Notes: generated by a model from the letters alone, not told the origin. A DNA stretch of 64,000 nucleotides from Peptostreptococcaceae bacterium pGA-8 (GCA_900112915.1 FONK01000009.1:29822-93821), one strand, 5' to 3'; counted from the stretch's first letter, positions 16,308 to 24,935 are shown. Made by a program: numbers and translations.

Positions 16308-16374
16308 TATATTTTTTATATTTTTTTATCAATTTTCACAACAATTGTTTTGCAACGGTCACAGCAGCTCTCTT

Positions 16375-16995
16375 CTACAATTTCGTAAAGCTCTTAGGGA
16401 CACCTGAATCAAATTCCACCATATATCCATGACCGGGGTCAGGAATAAGCTCCCACCAAGTTTCGGTCTCCTCAGGAAATAAGGTTAAAATCGCCATTGC
16501 CGTAACGCCACCGTGGCAAACCATAACAGTAGTAGCCGGATCCCCGCTGTGCCTGTGGGACAGCTCCTTGAGCCTATGCTTTGCAACCAGCTCCTTTACG
16601 CCACGGGAAATCCTATCTGCAAACTGATTTCTTGACTCACCGCCTGGCATCGCCACATCACCGACTTCATCGTTAACCCATGCGTCGAAATCCTCATCAT
16701 CCTTTAATTCCTCGTATGAATGGCACTCAAACTCGCCAAAATTCATCTCCTGCAGTCGGGGAATAGTATCATGCTCCCTTTCCCCGAACAGAATTTTCAG
16801 GGTTTCTTCAGTCCTCAAAAGACCCGAGGTGAAAAACTGTACGTCATCACCTGTAGGATATGGATTCTCCTCTGCCATTTCCAGAAGTCTTTCAACGCCC
16901 TCATGGGCAAGGGGAATATCACTGGCACCATAGTACCAACGCTTTTGGTTGCCCTCTGTTATTCCGTGTCTGATAAAATATATTCTCGATTCCAT
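16375..16995 (-). CDS. Histidine phosphatase, probably alpha-ribazole phosphatase (CobC-like)
   Basis: A 206-residue phosphoglycerate-mutase-like phosphatase with the RHG motif (YFIRHGITEGN) near residue 10, a later MVCHGGV catalytic histidine, and the MNFGEFE segment. Its place at the end of cobT-cobU-cobS suggests it removes the phosphate from alpha-ribazole phosphate or adenosylcobalamin phosphate, as CobC does. The family is broad and the assignment rests on context. I chose ATG 16995, which begins two bases after the preceding stop, over the in-frame TTG at 17025. Confidence 0.75.
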   Translation of the reverse strand: MESRIYFIRHGITEGNQKRWYYGASDIPLAHEGVERLLEMAEENPYPTGDDVQFFTSGLLRTEETLKILFGEREHDTIPRLQEMNFGEFECHSYEELKDDEDFDAWVNDEVGDVAMPGGESRNQFADRISRGVKELVAKHRLKELSHRHSGDPATTVMVCHGGVTAMAILTLFPEETETWWELIPDPGHGYMVEFDSGVPKSFTKL

Positions 16996-16997
16996 AG

Positions 16998-17378
16998 CTA
17001 CTTGACCCTTTGACCCAATCCGCAAAAAACTCGTATTACCTGATCCGCTCTTTTGCCCAGCTTTATGAGAACCCTGCCGTTTGCCTCACGCCAAGCTCTG
17101 GCTGTTTTGTCCATCGGCACCACGCCCTGAGAAACATCATCGGCAATTAAAATCTTGTCCTCCAGCAAATGCCAAATTCCATCAAGGCGCTCCACAGGAT
17201 TTTCCTCTGCCGCAACACAGGCATAAGTAAATTTTTCCAAATCGGCAATTACCTTTTTAGATGTGTCCAATTCTGCCAAGTCATCCTTACAAAAAAACAC
17301 ATCCTTTTCATCTATTTGAAAGTTTTCCTTAGCATATGCCAGCTTTCCCTGATACGCTCCGCCAAAAATTAAAATCAC
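16998..17378 (-). CDS. Short CobU-like protein with altered P-loop
   Basis: A 126-residue paralogue of adenosylcobinamide kinase/guanylyltransferase. It starts with a P-loop-like GGAYQGKL in which the usual Ser/Thr after GK is replaced. It lacks the middle section that holds the guanylylated histidine. Its C-terminal half (DDVSQGVVPMDKTARAWREANGRV, then ADQVIRVFCGL) matches the canonical CobU C-terminus closely. Translation starts at GTG 17378 after AAGGAG. It lies between cobS and the phosphatase in the cobamide operon. It may assist the other CobU, have a regulatory role, or be decaying. Confidence 0.7.
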   Translation of the reverse strand: MILIFGGAYQGKLAYAKENFQIDEKDVFFCKDDLAELDTSKKVIADLEKFTYACVAAEENPVERLDGIWHLLEDKILIADDVSQGVVPMDKTARAWREANGRVLIKLGKRADQVIRVFCGLGQRVK

Positions 17379-17392
17379 GCTTCAAACTCCTT

Positions 17393-17436
17393 ATTAACCC
17401 GTTTTCCATTATTAACCCGGTCTTCCTCATTAACCC
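17393..17436 (-). repeat. Three 18-bp-spaced ATTAACCC repeats downstream of cobS
   Basis: ATTAACCC occurs at 17393, 17411 and 17429 with an exact 18-bp period and purine-rich (minus strand) spacers that resemble SD sequences. The tract fills the junction between the cobS stop and the SD of the short CobU-like gene. It looks like a triplicated junction and not a known regulatory site. Confidence 0.7.
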
Positions 17437-17439
17437 AAT

Positions 17440-18249
17440 CTATTGTATGATAGCCAAAAATACTATACCGACAATTTCAGAAAGACAAATCATATATCCT
17501 GCCACATCCCCACTCATGCCGCCCAGCTGTTTTCTTGCATAATAGCCTGTAGTGTGGGAAGCGAGAATTGCAATGTTCATAAATAGAAACACAACTGCAC
17601 ATTCGTAAATATAGTTCAACCCTGAAAGAATGTGAGCATAAAAGGTAATCACCATGTATATTATAAGCTGCAGGACAATTATTGCCACACAAGAAATCTT
17701 CTCCTTGTTGTGAAAGGTCTCTTTATATTGGCTGTGCTCCATAGGTTTATACCTGAGAACGGCCTGACCTGCAATGCTCCTGCTGACTATCGGCAAAAGA
17801 AACAGACAGTCATATATAAATCTACCTCCGAACACAATGGTAGTCAAGGCTGCATACCAGGAAATCATCAAAAGCACCACAGAAATCACAGCAAAGGCTC
17901 CAACTCTGGAATCCTTAAGTATTCTCTGTCTATCCTCAAGGGGTCTTCTGGAAAGAATAGCGTCGGAACAGTCCATGAACCCGTCCAAATGGAAAAATCC
18001 ACTGATTAAGAAAATATACAGCATCATTCCGAGGGCTTTTATGCTATCGGAAATTTGAATGTACTGTCCAAGAAAGAAATTTCTTTCGAGGCAAAAATAC
18101 AAAAGACACCACAGACCGCCTACTACAGCTCCTACAGAGGGAAGCATGGCAAGCATGTAGTTCTTTAACCTACCGTCCCATTTTTTGTAAGGGCATGGAA
18201 GAGCTATGAAATTTCCCCAAGCCATAAAAAACGCAGTAATTATCTTCAC
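17440..18249 (-). CDS. cobS: Adenosylcobinamide-GDP ribazoletransferase
   Basis: A 269-residue integral membrane enzyme that joins adenosylcobinamide-GDP to alpha-ribazole (phosphate), the last assembly step of cobamides. The family motif GFFHLDGFMDCSDAILSRR is at about residue 90, and several hydrophobic helices follow. I chose GTG 18249: it overlaps the cobU stop (GTGA) and has AGGAGG ten bases upstream. The in-frame GTG at 18258 sits against that SD. Confidence 0.92.
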   Translation of the reverse strand: MKIITAFFMAWGNFIALPCPYKKWDGRLKNYMLAMLPSVGAVVGGLWCLLYFCLERNFFLGQYIQISDSIKALGMMLYIFLISGFFHLDGFMDCSDAILSRRPLEDRQRILKDSRVGAFAVISVVLLMISWYAALTTIVFGGRFIYDCLFLLPIVSRSIAGQAVLRYKPMEHSQYKETFHNKEKISCVAIIVLQLIIYMVITFYAHILSGLNYIYECAVVFLFMNIAILASHTTGYYARKQLGGMSGDVAGYMICLSEIVGIVFLAIIQ

Positions 18250-18797
18250 TTTACACACCCCTCCTTATAATAATAGTTAATTCCGTAGCTGACCTCAATC
18301 ACCTCGTCGGCAACATTTGCAAGGGCTTTATCGAGGTATGCCAACCCCTGCCTATATTTCTCTGTATACTCGTCAAACCTATCAGCATCGGAATATATGT
18401 AATCGCTAACAAACACGGCTCCATTTACAGCCTCTGCAAATTCAAGCAGCACAGGCTTGAGCTTTTCAGCTGCATTAAGATTCATAGGCTCCCCATATGG
18501 AAACATCTCATTTGAAAGCAATGCAGTTACACTATCAACAAGAAAAACTCCATTCAGGTCAACATCCTGACGATTTAACAGTGCCGCCGGGCTTCTACCT
18601 TCTTCCAAGGTTTTAAAACCCCAGCCGTCTCGCTCGGCAATATGTCTTTTAATTCTAGCCCTGTCCTCTTCATCCACGGGAATCATAGTCGCCACATAGT
18701 ATAGCGGCACGCCTTTGGACTCTGCCATTTCCTTTGCAATATTCTGAGCAAGCATGGACTTGCCGTTTTTACATCCACCGCTGATAAAATAAACCAT
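18246..18797 (-). CDS. cobU: Adenosylcobinamide kinase / guanylyltransferase
   Basis: A 183-residue CobU-like enzyme that phosphorylates adenosylcobinamide and transfers GMP to it. The P-loop GGCKNGKS is intact at about residues 7-14. A histidine in RIKRHIAERDGW aligns with the guanylylated His of Salmonella CobU. The canonical NEVGxGIVP segment is replaced by SDYIYSDADRFDEYTE, although the ADEVIEV end is recognisable. Its ATG overlaps the cobT stop (TAATG), and its stop overlaps the cobS start. Confidence 0.88.
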   Translation of the reverse strand: MVYFISGGCKNGKSMLAQNIAKEMAESKGVPLYYVATMIPVDEEDRARIKRHIAERDGWGFKTLEEGRSPAALLNRQDVDLNGVFLVDSVTALLSNEMFPYGEPMNLNAAEKLKPVLLEFAEAVNGAVFVSDYIYSDADRFDEYTEKYRQGLAYLDKALANVADEVIEVSYGINYYYKEGCVK

Positions 18798-19930
18798 TAG
18801 AACAAATTCTTCTCTCTTATTTCTTCCAAATAACCGGCATCAATTGAAGCCTCATCTAAAAGCCACATTAAGTTCATTGTAGCTGTGGCTGTTTCAATAA
18901 TTTTGAAGGCAATCGGACAACCGCTTCCCTCACCGAGTCTCATGCTCAAATCGAACATGGGGAAAAGTCCAAGTCTGTCCATAGCCGTTTTGTATCCTAT
19001 CTCATAGGATTTGTGAGATGCAAACATAAAATCCACCGCCTTTGGATTAAGCTCCTTTGCCATATTTGCTGCCACAATAGAAATCAATCCGTCAATTACA
19101 ACAGGAATTCTATATATTCCGGCAGCTAAAAACGCTCCCGTCATGGCACATAGGTCAAAGCCGCCAATTTCAGCTAAAATTCCTATAGGGTCCATACCCT
19201 TGCATCTTTTTGCAGCCCGGTGAACAATCTCAATCTTTTTCGCTAAGCCCTCGTCCTGAAGTCCACCGCCCCGTCCAACAACAGCTTCGGCATCAGCTCC
19301 TGTAATTGCACTCAAAACAGCCGAACTGGTTGTAGTATTGCCTATGCCCATTTCACCTATTCCGAAGAGGGTAACACCTGCGTCCTTAAAGGCCTTAACT
19401 GCATCTATACCGATTAGCATCGCCTCAACAGCCTTTTCTCTAGACATGGCAGGACCCTTAGCTAAATTGTCAGTCCCGTCAGCTAATCGTCTATTAACGA
19501 TTTTATTTGTAACCTGTCCCTTTTCGTCAAGCATGGAGTCTGTATAAAGCTCCTCCGGGATTTCCATTGAAACGCCTACATCTATTACAAGCAGCGGAAA
19601 ATCATAGTACTTAGCCATAGAGCTTACACCTGTTATTCTTCTGGTCATATTTATTGTCTGACTCAGTGTGACAGCCTGCGGTGCGGAAGCTACGCCTTCT
19701 ACGACGACGCCATTATCAGCACTCATTACTACAATAGCCTGATTTTTCACATCATTTTTGATCTGTCCGGTTATACCCGCCAGCTTGACAGTAATGTCCT
19801 CAAGCTTCCCAAGACTTCCCGGCGGCTTTGCTAAATATGCCTGTCTGTCAGATGCTGCTCTCATAGCCTCCTGATCCAAGTCACCTATTGACCCGATAAG
19901 CTCCATCAACTGATTTTCTCTGCTTTTCAT
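18797..19930 (-). CDS. cobT: Nicotinate-nucleotide:dimethylbenzimidazole phosphoribosyltransferase
   Basis: A 377-residue CobT. It activates a lower-ligand base (dimethylbenzimidazole or another) to its alpha-ribotide using nicotinate mononucleotide. KPPGSLG near the start, the GEMGIGNTTTSSA segment and the catalytic-glutamate region LRLGEGSG near the C-terminus are present. I chose ATG 19930, preceded by GAGGAGG, over ATGs at 19960 and 19990, which would overlap the upstream gene. No bluB or bza gene is in the window, so the base must come from elsewhere. Confidence 0.93.
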   Translation of the reverse strand: MKSRENQLMELIGSIGDLDQEAMRAASDRQAYLAKPPGSLGKLEDITVKLAGITGQIKNDVKNQAIVVMSADNGVVVEGVASAPQAVTLSQTINMTRRITGVSSMAKYYDFPLLVIDVGVSMEIPEELYTDSMLDEKGQVTNKIVNRRLADGTDNLAKGPAMSREKAVEAMLIGIDAVKAFKDAGVTLFGIGEMGIGNTTTSSAVLSAITGADAEAVVGRGGGLQDEGLAKKIEIVHRAAKRCKGMDPIGILAEIGGFDLCAMTGAFLAAGIYRIPVVIDGLISIVAANMAKELNPKAVDFMFASHKSYEIGYKTAMDRLGLFPMFDLSMRLGEGSGCPIAFKIIETATATMNLMWLLDEASIDAGYLEEIREKNLF

Positions 19931-19946
19931 TTCTCTATTTTCCTCC

Positions 19947-20735
19947 TCAAATATATCCATTGCAGGAAAGCCATTGTGCACAAGCGGCACATTTAGTGCT
20001 CTCCAGAGTTAGACTTACATCGTCCTCACAATTTTCCTCAATGGCTCTAAGGATTTCCCTCATATACAGAGTTCCCTCACCTAAAGGCTGATGGGTATCC
20101 TTATCCCCTTGATTATTATGTAAATGAAAATGACCGATGCGTTTCCCCAGAATTTCAATCCACCTTGTGACGGGCAGCTCTTTTGTTGTCAAAACATTGG
20201 CATGGCCTACATCAAGGCACAGCTTAAGTCTGGGGTCGTTGAAATCGTCAACTAATTTCTTCATCATATATGGCTCATCATCGAAAACATTTTCCACAAA
20301 AATGGTAAAGTCCGGCTTTCCCTTTAAAAATCTATCCCAAAATTTCAATGACTTTTCCAGGTGCCATTCCTTATAATAAATCATAGGCATATAGCCTGAA
20401 TGAACTACCATAGAATTGAGGTTAAGTCTGGTCGCCAGTTCCGCAGCCTCTTCAAGGCGTTCCAGCCCCATATCAACAGCTCTGTGGTCAATCGATCCCG
20501 GGCAAATTTCAGTAAATGGACCGTGGAGAATCAGATGATCAGCTCTCGATTCCTCTATGTCCCTTAAGATTCCCTCGTATGTTCTCTCAATTTTATCGCT
20601 GTCCAGATTTTCGGAAATGCAAACATGATTTAATTCTAAGCCGATTCCAATTTCTCTGGCGACATTTATTGCAGCTTCAGAAAAAGTCGCTGCATGTAGC
20701 CGTTCTTTAAGACTAAGCTTTTTTTTATCTTCCAT
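19947..20735 (-). CDS. Sugar phosphate isomerase/epimerase-like TIM-barrel protein
   Basis: A 262-residue xylose-isomerase-like TIM barrel (AP endonuclease family 2 fold). Metal-binding residues typical of the fold are visible: HGPF, VVHSGY, FVENV, CLDVGHANV, GHFHLHNNQGDKDTHQPLGEG and the final LTLES. The substrate is unknown. It is the first gene of the cobT-cobU-cobS run, 16 bases before the cobT start, which suggests a link to cobamide or lower-ligand metabolism, but no such role is established. The start is either ATG 20735 (chosen) or GTG 20750. Confidence 0.78.
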   Translation of the reverse strand: MEDKKKLSLKERLHAATFSEAAINVAREIGIGLELNHVCISENLDSDKIERTYEGILRDIEESRADHLILHGPFTEICPGSIDHRAVDMGLERLEEAAELATRLNLNSMVVHSGYMPMIYYKEWHLEKSLKFWDRFLKGKPDFTIFVENVFDDEPYMMKKLVDDFNDPRLKLCLDVGHANVLTTKELPVTRWIEILGKRIGHFHLHNNQGDKDTHQPLGEGTLYMREILRAIEENCEDDVSLTLESTKCAACAQWLSCNGYI

Positions 20736-21038
20736 TTCAGGTCTTCTCACCCTACCACACTTTCTCTCACTGTCTTGAGGTTAAAAAATTTCTTCTCATT
20801 AAATTCTATCACAACTTTCCTTTTAATTAAATAACCAATTAAACAGCTTTTCAACGGCTTTGAAAAATCCATAATATATGATTATACTGCTTGTTATTGG
20901 AGTTGTTTTTTTATATAATTGGAGGTGTAGAGAGTCTTAATTTAGCCGGACCATATTTAGGCTACATTATGAAAAGAAAAGCAAATTGAAAACAAAATTT
21001 AAAAGTCAAAAGAGTAAATGCAGAAAGGAAATTTCACC

Positions 21039-21974
21039 GTGAGTAAAAAACTACAAAGTAACATAATGCTGTTCATCACCGCCTTCATCTGGGGCTCCGC
21101 CTTCGTTGCTCAGAAGGACGGAATGAATTACCTGGGACCCTTCGCCTTCAACGGAATTCGAACATTAATCGGAGCAGTTGTCCTGATTCCGGTTATAATG
21201 GTCTTAGGATCGGTAAACAAAAAAAGCAATCAGGCTAAAAAGCTGACTGATGAAGAAAAATCAGCTAACCGCAAACTTCTGATAATAGGGGGAATACTAT
21301 GCGGACTCATTCTATTCGTAGCTTCTTCACTACAGCAGGTAGGCTTGGCCTTTGGCGCCGATGCAGGTAAATCCGGATTTATAACATCTCTGTACATTGT
21401 CCTTGTACCGCTTATCGGTGTCTTTATCGGAAAAAGAATAAGACCGATAATCTGGCTGTGCGTTGCCCTTGGTGCTGTCGGTCTATACCTATTGACAATG
21501 AAGGGAGATTTAGTCTTAGCCAAGGGAGATTTCTTTATTATGCTGTGCGCCTTGGCATTCTCAGCTCACATCCTTGTAATCGACTATTTTTCACCGAGAA
21601 CGGATGGGGTTAAGCTGTCATGTATTCAGTTCTTCGTGGCCGGCCTTGCATCCCTTGTGATAATGTCCTTCACTGAAATGGACACAGTTTCACTGACGAA
21701 CATCAAAGCGGCTGCATTCCCATTATTCTATGCAGGCGCACTGTCCTCCGGCGTTGCCTACACTCTTCAGATTGTAGCCCAAAAGCATGCCGAACCGTCA
21801 GTTGCTTCATTGATTATGAGCCTTGAATCCGTATTCGCTGTAATTTCAGGCATGGTAATTCTTGGAGAAACCATGGCATTTAAAGAAATACTCGGCTGTA
21901 TCATAATGTTTACAGCAATTATACTGGCACAGCTCCCAACAAAGGAAGAAAAACTTGCCGCAAAGGAGTCCTAA
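21039..21974 (+). CDS. EamA-family (DMT) transporter
   Basis: A 311-residue drug/metabolite-transporter-superfamily protein with ten predicted helices in two EamA repeats. The first repeat starts near FITAFIWGSAFVAQKDGM and the second near FFIMLCALAFSAHILVIDYF. Substrates vary from amino acids to nucleosides and cannot be named here. I chose GTG 21039, preceded by AAAGGA, over ATG 21018, which lacks a usable SD. The HD-domain gene begins two bases after its stop. Confidence 0.88.
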   Translation: MSKKLQSNIMLFITAFIWGSAFVAQKDGMNYLGPFAFNGIRTLIGAVVLIPVIMVLGSVNKKSNQAKKLTDEEKSANRKLLIIGGILCGLILFVASSLQQVGLAFGADAGKSGFITSLYIVLVPLIGVFIGKRIRPIIWLCVALGAVGLYLLTMKGDLVLAKGDFFIMLCALAFSAHILVIDYFSPRTDGVKLSCIQFFVAGLASLVIMSFTEMDTVSLTNIKAAAFPLFYAGALSSGVAYTLQIVAQKHAEPSVASLIMSLESVFAVISGMVILGETMAFKEILGCIIMFTAIILAQLPTKEEKLAAKES

Positions 21975-21976
21975 GC

Positions 21977-22522
21977 ATGATTACAAGAGCAGAAGCTATA
22001 GACCTTCTTAAGAAATATAACAAGGAAGAATTCCATATAGAGCATGGGATTACTGTAGGAAAAACACTGAGATACTTTGCCGAGCGACTGGGCTTCGGCA
22101 ATGAAGCTGATTACTGGGAAATTGTAGGCATACTGCACGATATAGATTTTGAGCTTTGGCCTGAAGAGCATTGCATTAAGGCTCCTGAGCTTCTCAAGGA
22201 TGCCGGAATATCAGATGATATGATTCATGCCGTCGTCTCTCACGGATATGGTCTGTGTTCAGATGTAAAACCCGAACTAACCATGGAAAAAGTGCTTTTT
22301 GCCTGCGATGAGCTTACAGGCCTTATCGGAGCAGCTGCTCTGATGAGACCATCGAAAAGTTGCGCCGATATGGAGCTGAAATCTCTTAAGAAAAAATTCA
22401 AGGACAAAAGATTTGCTGCCGGCTGTGACCGTGATGTAATCAGACAAGGAGCAGAAATGCTGAACATGGAGCTGGATGATCTCCTACAGCAGACCTTAGA
22501 TGCTATGAAATCATTCGCATAA
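21977..22522 (+). CDS. HD-domain hydrolase
   Basis: A 181-residue single-domain HD phosphohydrolase. The metal motif is GILHDIDFELWPEEH near residue 50, with an N-terminal His in HIEHG and HAVVSHGYG later. Similar proteins are often annotated as hydrolases acting on nucleotides. AAAGGAG precedes the ATG, and it is co-transcribed with the EamA transporter. No second domain is present. The substrate is unknown. Confidence 0.83.
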   Translation: MITRAEAIDLLKKYNKEEFHIEHGITVGKTLRYFAERLGFGNEADYWEIVGILHDIDFELWPEEHCIKAPELLKDAGISDDMIHAVVSHGYGLCSDVKPELTMEKVLFACDELTGLIGAAALMRPSKSCADMELKSLKKKFKDKRFAAGCDRDVIRQGAEMLNMELDDLLQQTLDAMKSFA

Positions 22523-22560
22523 CACCGCATCCATAAATCAAAGACTTATCAGCAGAGCTT

Positions 22561-22590
22561 TTGACAGTTTTAATTCCCGAATGATATATT
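22561..22590 (+). promoter_or_regulatory. Sigma-A promoter ahead of the purine permease leader
   Basis: TTGACA, 18-bp spacer, TATATT. The predicted transcript begins near 22597 and meets a terminator about 50 nt later, before reaching the permease gene. Confidence 0.6.
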
Positions 22591-22647
22591 GCATACTAGA
22601 AATTTTTGTTCGTATTTATTCGAGATTTATGTGATTTTTCATAAAAA

Positions 22648-22681
22648 TAGGCCTTGGAATTATCCGAGAGCCTATTTTTTT
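22648..22681 (+). terminator. Intrinsic terminator or attenuator before the NCS2 permease
   Basis: TAGGC plus CTTGGA pairs with TCCGAG and GCCTA (one bulged A), followed by seven T residues. It lies 126 bases after the HD gene and 82 bases before the permease ATG. It may end the EamA-HD transcript, or attenuate the transcript from the promoter at 22561. No purine-aptamer consensus is visible. Confidence 0.7.
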
Positions 22682-22762
22682 ATTTTCATTTTTTATTTGC
22701 TACTATATAATATGATTGTAATGATATTTTTTAAAATACTTTTATAACAAGGAGACATTTTA

Positions 22763-24118
22763 ATGGAAAACTTTTTTAAACTAAAAGAGCATGGCACGGA
22801 TGTGAAAACTGAAATGGTTGCCGGTGCTACCACCTTCTTATCCATGGTCTACATTCTTGCAGTTAATCCAAGCATTTTGGCTGCGTCAGGATTAGACAGC
22901 GGAGCAGTATTCACAGCAACAGCTATTTCTGCCTTTGCTGCTACTCTATTTATGGCATTCTTTGCTAATTACCCGGTTGCTCTTGCATCCGGCATGGGTC
23001 TGAACGCATATTTCTCATATTCGGTATGTATTCCTCTTGCCGAGAGCGGAGTTACCGATCCTTGGCAAATTGCTTTAACGGCTGTATTCGTTGAAGGTAT
23101 CATCTTTATTCTGCTTTCCTTCTTTAACTTCAGAGAAAAGCTTGTAAATGACGTTCCTGAAAATTTAAAATACGGTATCACTGCCGGTATTGGTTTATTT
23201 ATTGCAATTATCGGGCTTAAAGGTGCCGGCATCGTTGCCGGAAGCCAGGCTACTCTGGTTGATCTTGGTCATGTAAGCTCACCACAGTTCATCTTAGGTA
23301 TGGCAGGTCTTTTGATCGTCGCTGCCCTTCACCATTTCAATGTAAAAGGATATATTCTTATCGGCATTCTCGGAACTTGGGGTCTTGGCATGATTGCTCA
23401 GGCAACCGGGTGGTATCAGGTTGATCCTGAAGCCGGAATGTTCTCACTGTTCCCTAACTTCTCAACAGAGGCTCTAATTCCAACAGCCCCTACATTCTTT
23501 AAGTTTAACTTTGAATGGGCCGGCAAAAATATCTTGAGCTTCCTGGTAATAGTGTTCTCATTCCTATTCGTGGATTTGTTTGATACAGTAGGAACTCTAA
23601 TCGGTGTCGCTGAAAAGGGTAATCTTCTCGACAAAGAAGGAAAGCTGCCAAATGCAAAGGGAGCTCTTCTTGCAGATGCTTGCGGTACAGTTCTCGGCGC
23701 TTGCCTTGGTACCTCTACAGTAACCAGTTATGTTGAGTCAAGTGCCGGTGTTGCTAACGGTGGCAGAACAGGTCTTACAGCCGTGACTACAGCTGTTTTG
23801 TTCCTGATCGCACTGTTCTTTGCACCTATCTTCCTTGCAATTCCTGCATTTGCAACCACTCCTGCTCTGGTTTGGGTCGGTCTTCTGATGATGAGCTCAA
23901 TTAAGAGAATGAAGTTCGATGGTGACATTGCCGATGTATTCGGTGGATATATGGCGGTAATCATGATGCCGTTTACATATTCCATTGCAAACGGCATCAT
24001 GTTCGGTATTCTTTCATGGGTAATTCTGAAGACAATCACAGGAAAGGCTAAGGATGTTCCTGCTGTTATGTGGATTTCCGCATTATTATTTGCACTAAGG
24101 CTATGGTCTTTGGTATAA
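22763..24118 (+). CDS. NCS2-family purine (guanine/hypoxanthine/adenine) permease
   Basis: A 451-residue AzgA/PbuG-type permease with about twelve hydrophobic segments. It begins with the KTEMVAGATTFLSMVYILAVNPSIL-type first helix and has the GMGLNAYF motif and SFLFVDLFDTVGTLIGVA. The family imports nucleobases with protons. It is followed 33 bases later by a phosphoribosyltransferase that could trap the imported base as a nucleotide. AAGGAG precedes the ATG. Confidence 0.92.
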   Translation: MENFFKLKEHGTDVKTEMVAGATTFLSMVYILAVNPSILAASGLDSGAVFTATAISAFAATLFMAFFANYPVALASGMGLNAYFSYSVCIPLAESGVTDPWQIALTAVFVEGIIFILLSFFNFREKLVNDVPENLKYGITAGIGLFIAIIGLKGAGIVAGSQATLVDLGHVSSPQFILGMAGLLIVAALHHFNVKGYILIGILGTWGLGMIAQATGWYQVDPEAGMFSLFPNFSTEALIPTAPTFFKFNFEWAGKNILSFLVIVFSFLFVDLFDTVGTLIGVAEKGNLLDKEGKLPNAKGALLADACGTVLGACLGTSTVTSYVESSAGVANGGRTGLTAVTTAVLFLIALFFAPIFLAIPAFATTPALVWVGLLMMSSIKRMKFDGDIADVFGGYMAVIMMPFTYSIANGIMFGILSWVILKTITGKAKDVPAVMWISALLFALRLWSLV

Positions 24119-24151
24119 TATAAGGACACAAACAGAAAGAAGGAATTAAGA

Positions 24152-24703
24152 ATGTTCTATGAAATCGAAATCGAGGGACTCAAGAGACAGTTGCCACTTT
24201 TCCCCATAAACGAAGAAACCTATATCGCAGCATTTATCATGTTTAGCGATGTGGAGGTTACTAAAGCATCAGCTAAGGCTTTACTTGCCAAGGCTCCTGA
24301 ATTTGACGTTATTTTAACGGCTGAGTCGAAGGGTATTCCTTTAGCATATGAAATGGCCAGACAGGCCGGTATTGACGACTATGTTGTAGCTCGTAAAAAG
24401 ACTAAGCTTTATATGAAAAACGTTGTGGAAACAAGAGTGAAATCCATTACCACAGACCATGTTCAGACTCTTTTCTTAGGAGAAAGAGAGGTTGAGCTTA
24501 TGGCCGGTAAGAGAGTCCTTATCGTTGACGATGTAATTAGTACAGGTCAGTCCCTTGCTTCTCTTGAAAAGCTTGTGGAGGAAGTCGGAGCAACAACCGT
24601 TGCTCGTATGGCAGTCCTGGCTGAGGGTGATGCCTCAACTCGAGATGATATTCTATATCTGGAGACGCTTCCTTTATTCGATGCAAAGGGAAATGCCAAG
24701 TAA
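24152..24703 (+). CDS. Purine phosphoribosyltransferase (Apt/Xpt-like)
   Basis: This 183-residue type-I phosphoribosyltransferase converts a free purine base and PRPP to the nucleotide. The PRPP-binding motif VLIVDDVISTGQS is at about residues 126-138, preceded by the ILTAESKGIPLAYEMA segment characteristic of adenine phosphoribosyltransferase-like enzymes. Specificity (adenine or xanthine) cannot be settled by eye. It is in an operon with the NCS2 permease, and a terminator follows. Confidence 0.87.
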   Translation: MFYEIEIEGLKRQLPLFPINEETYIAAFIMFSDVEVTKASAKALLAKAPEFDVILTAESKGIPLAYEMARQAGIDDYVVARKKTKLYMKNVVETRVKSITTDHVQTLFLGEREVELMAGKRVLIVDDVISTGQSLASLEKLVEEVGATTVARMAVLAEGDASTRDDILYLETLPLFDAKGNAK

Positions 24704-24718
24704 AGGATAGATTTTTTA

Positions 24719-24751
24719 GCGTAGCAGCTTTAACGGCTGCTGCGCTTTTTT
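24719..24751 (+). terminator. Intrinsic terminator after the phosphoribosyltransferase
   Basis: GCGTAGCAGC pairs with GCTGCTGCGC, and six T residues follow. Confidence 0.8.
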
Positions 24752-24757
24752 ATTTTG

Positions 24758-24841
24758 TTTACAAAGTTTTTACACAAATGTTGTTTTTGATTTTACATTG
24801 ATTTCTTATTATTAAATTAAAAGGAAGGGACGGGTTATACT
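24758..24841 (+). promoter_or_regulatory. Pho-box-like promoter of the pst operon
   Basis: TTTACA occurs at 24758 and 24769 (5-nt gap, 11-bp period) and again at 24792, matching the direct-repeat pattern bound by PhoP in Bacillus. A -10-like TATACT follows at 24836-24841. Since phoP and phoR end this operon, autoregulation is likely, though not shown by the sequence. Confidence 0.6.
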
Positions 24842-24935
24842 GTCAAGAGATTATATCATTGAGAAATTCTATTATCCTGGTCTGTTCCTCCATAAAGCTG
24901 AACCTTTAGATATATTAATTAAGGAGATTGTACAA

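Noticed and set aside
20736..21038. Cobalamin riboswitch before the cob operon
   Set aside because: No convincing B12-box is present upstream of the minus-strand operon. Only a weak resemblance (GAAGACCTG) was seen, next to the start codon.
22523..22762. Purine riboswitch before the NCS2 permease
   Set aside because: The leader between promoter and terminator is about 50 nt and lacks the conserved three-way-junction bases of the purine aptamer.
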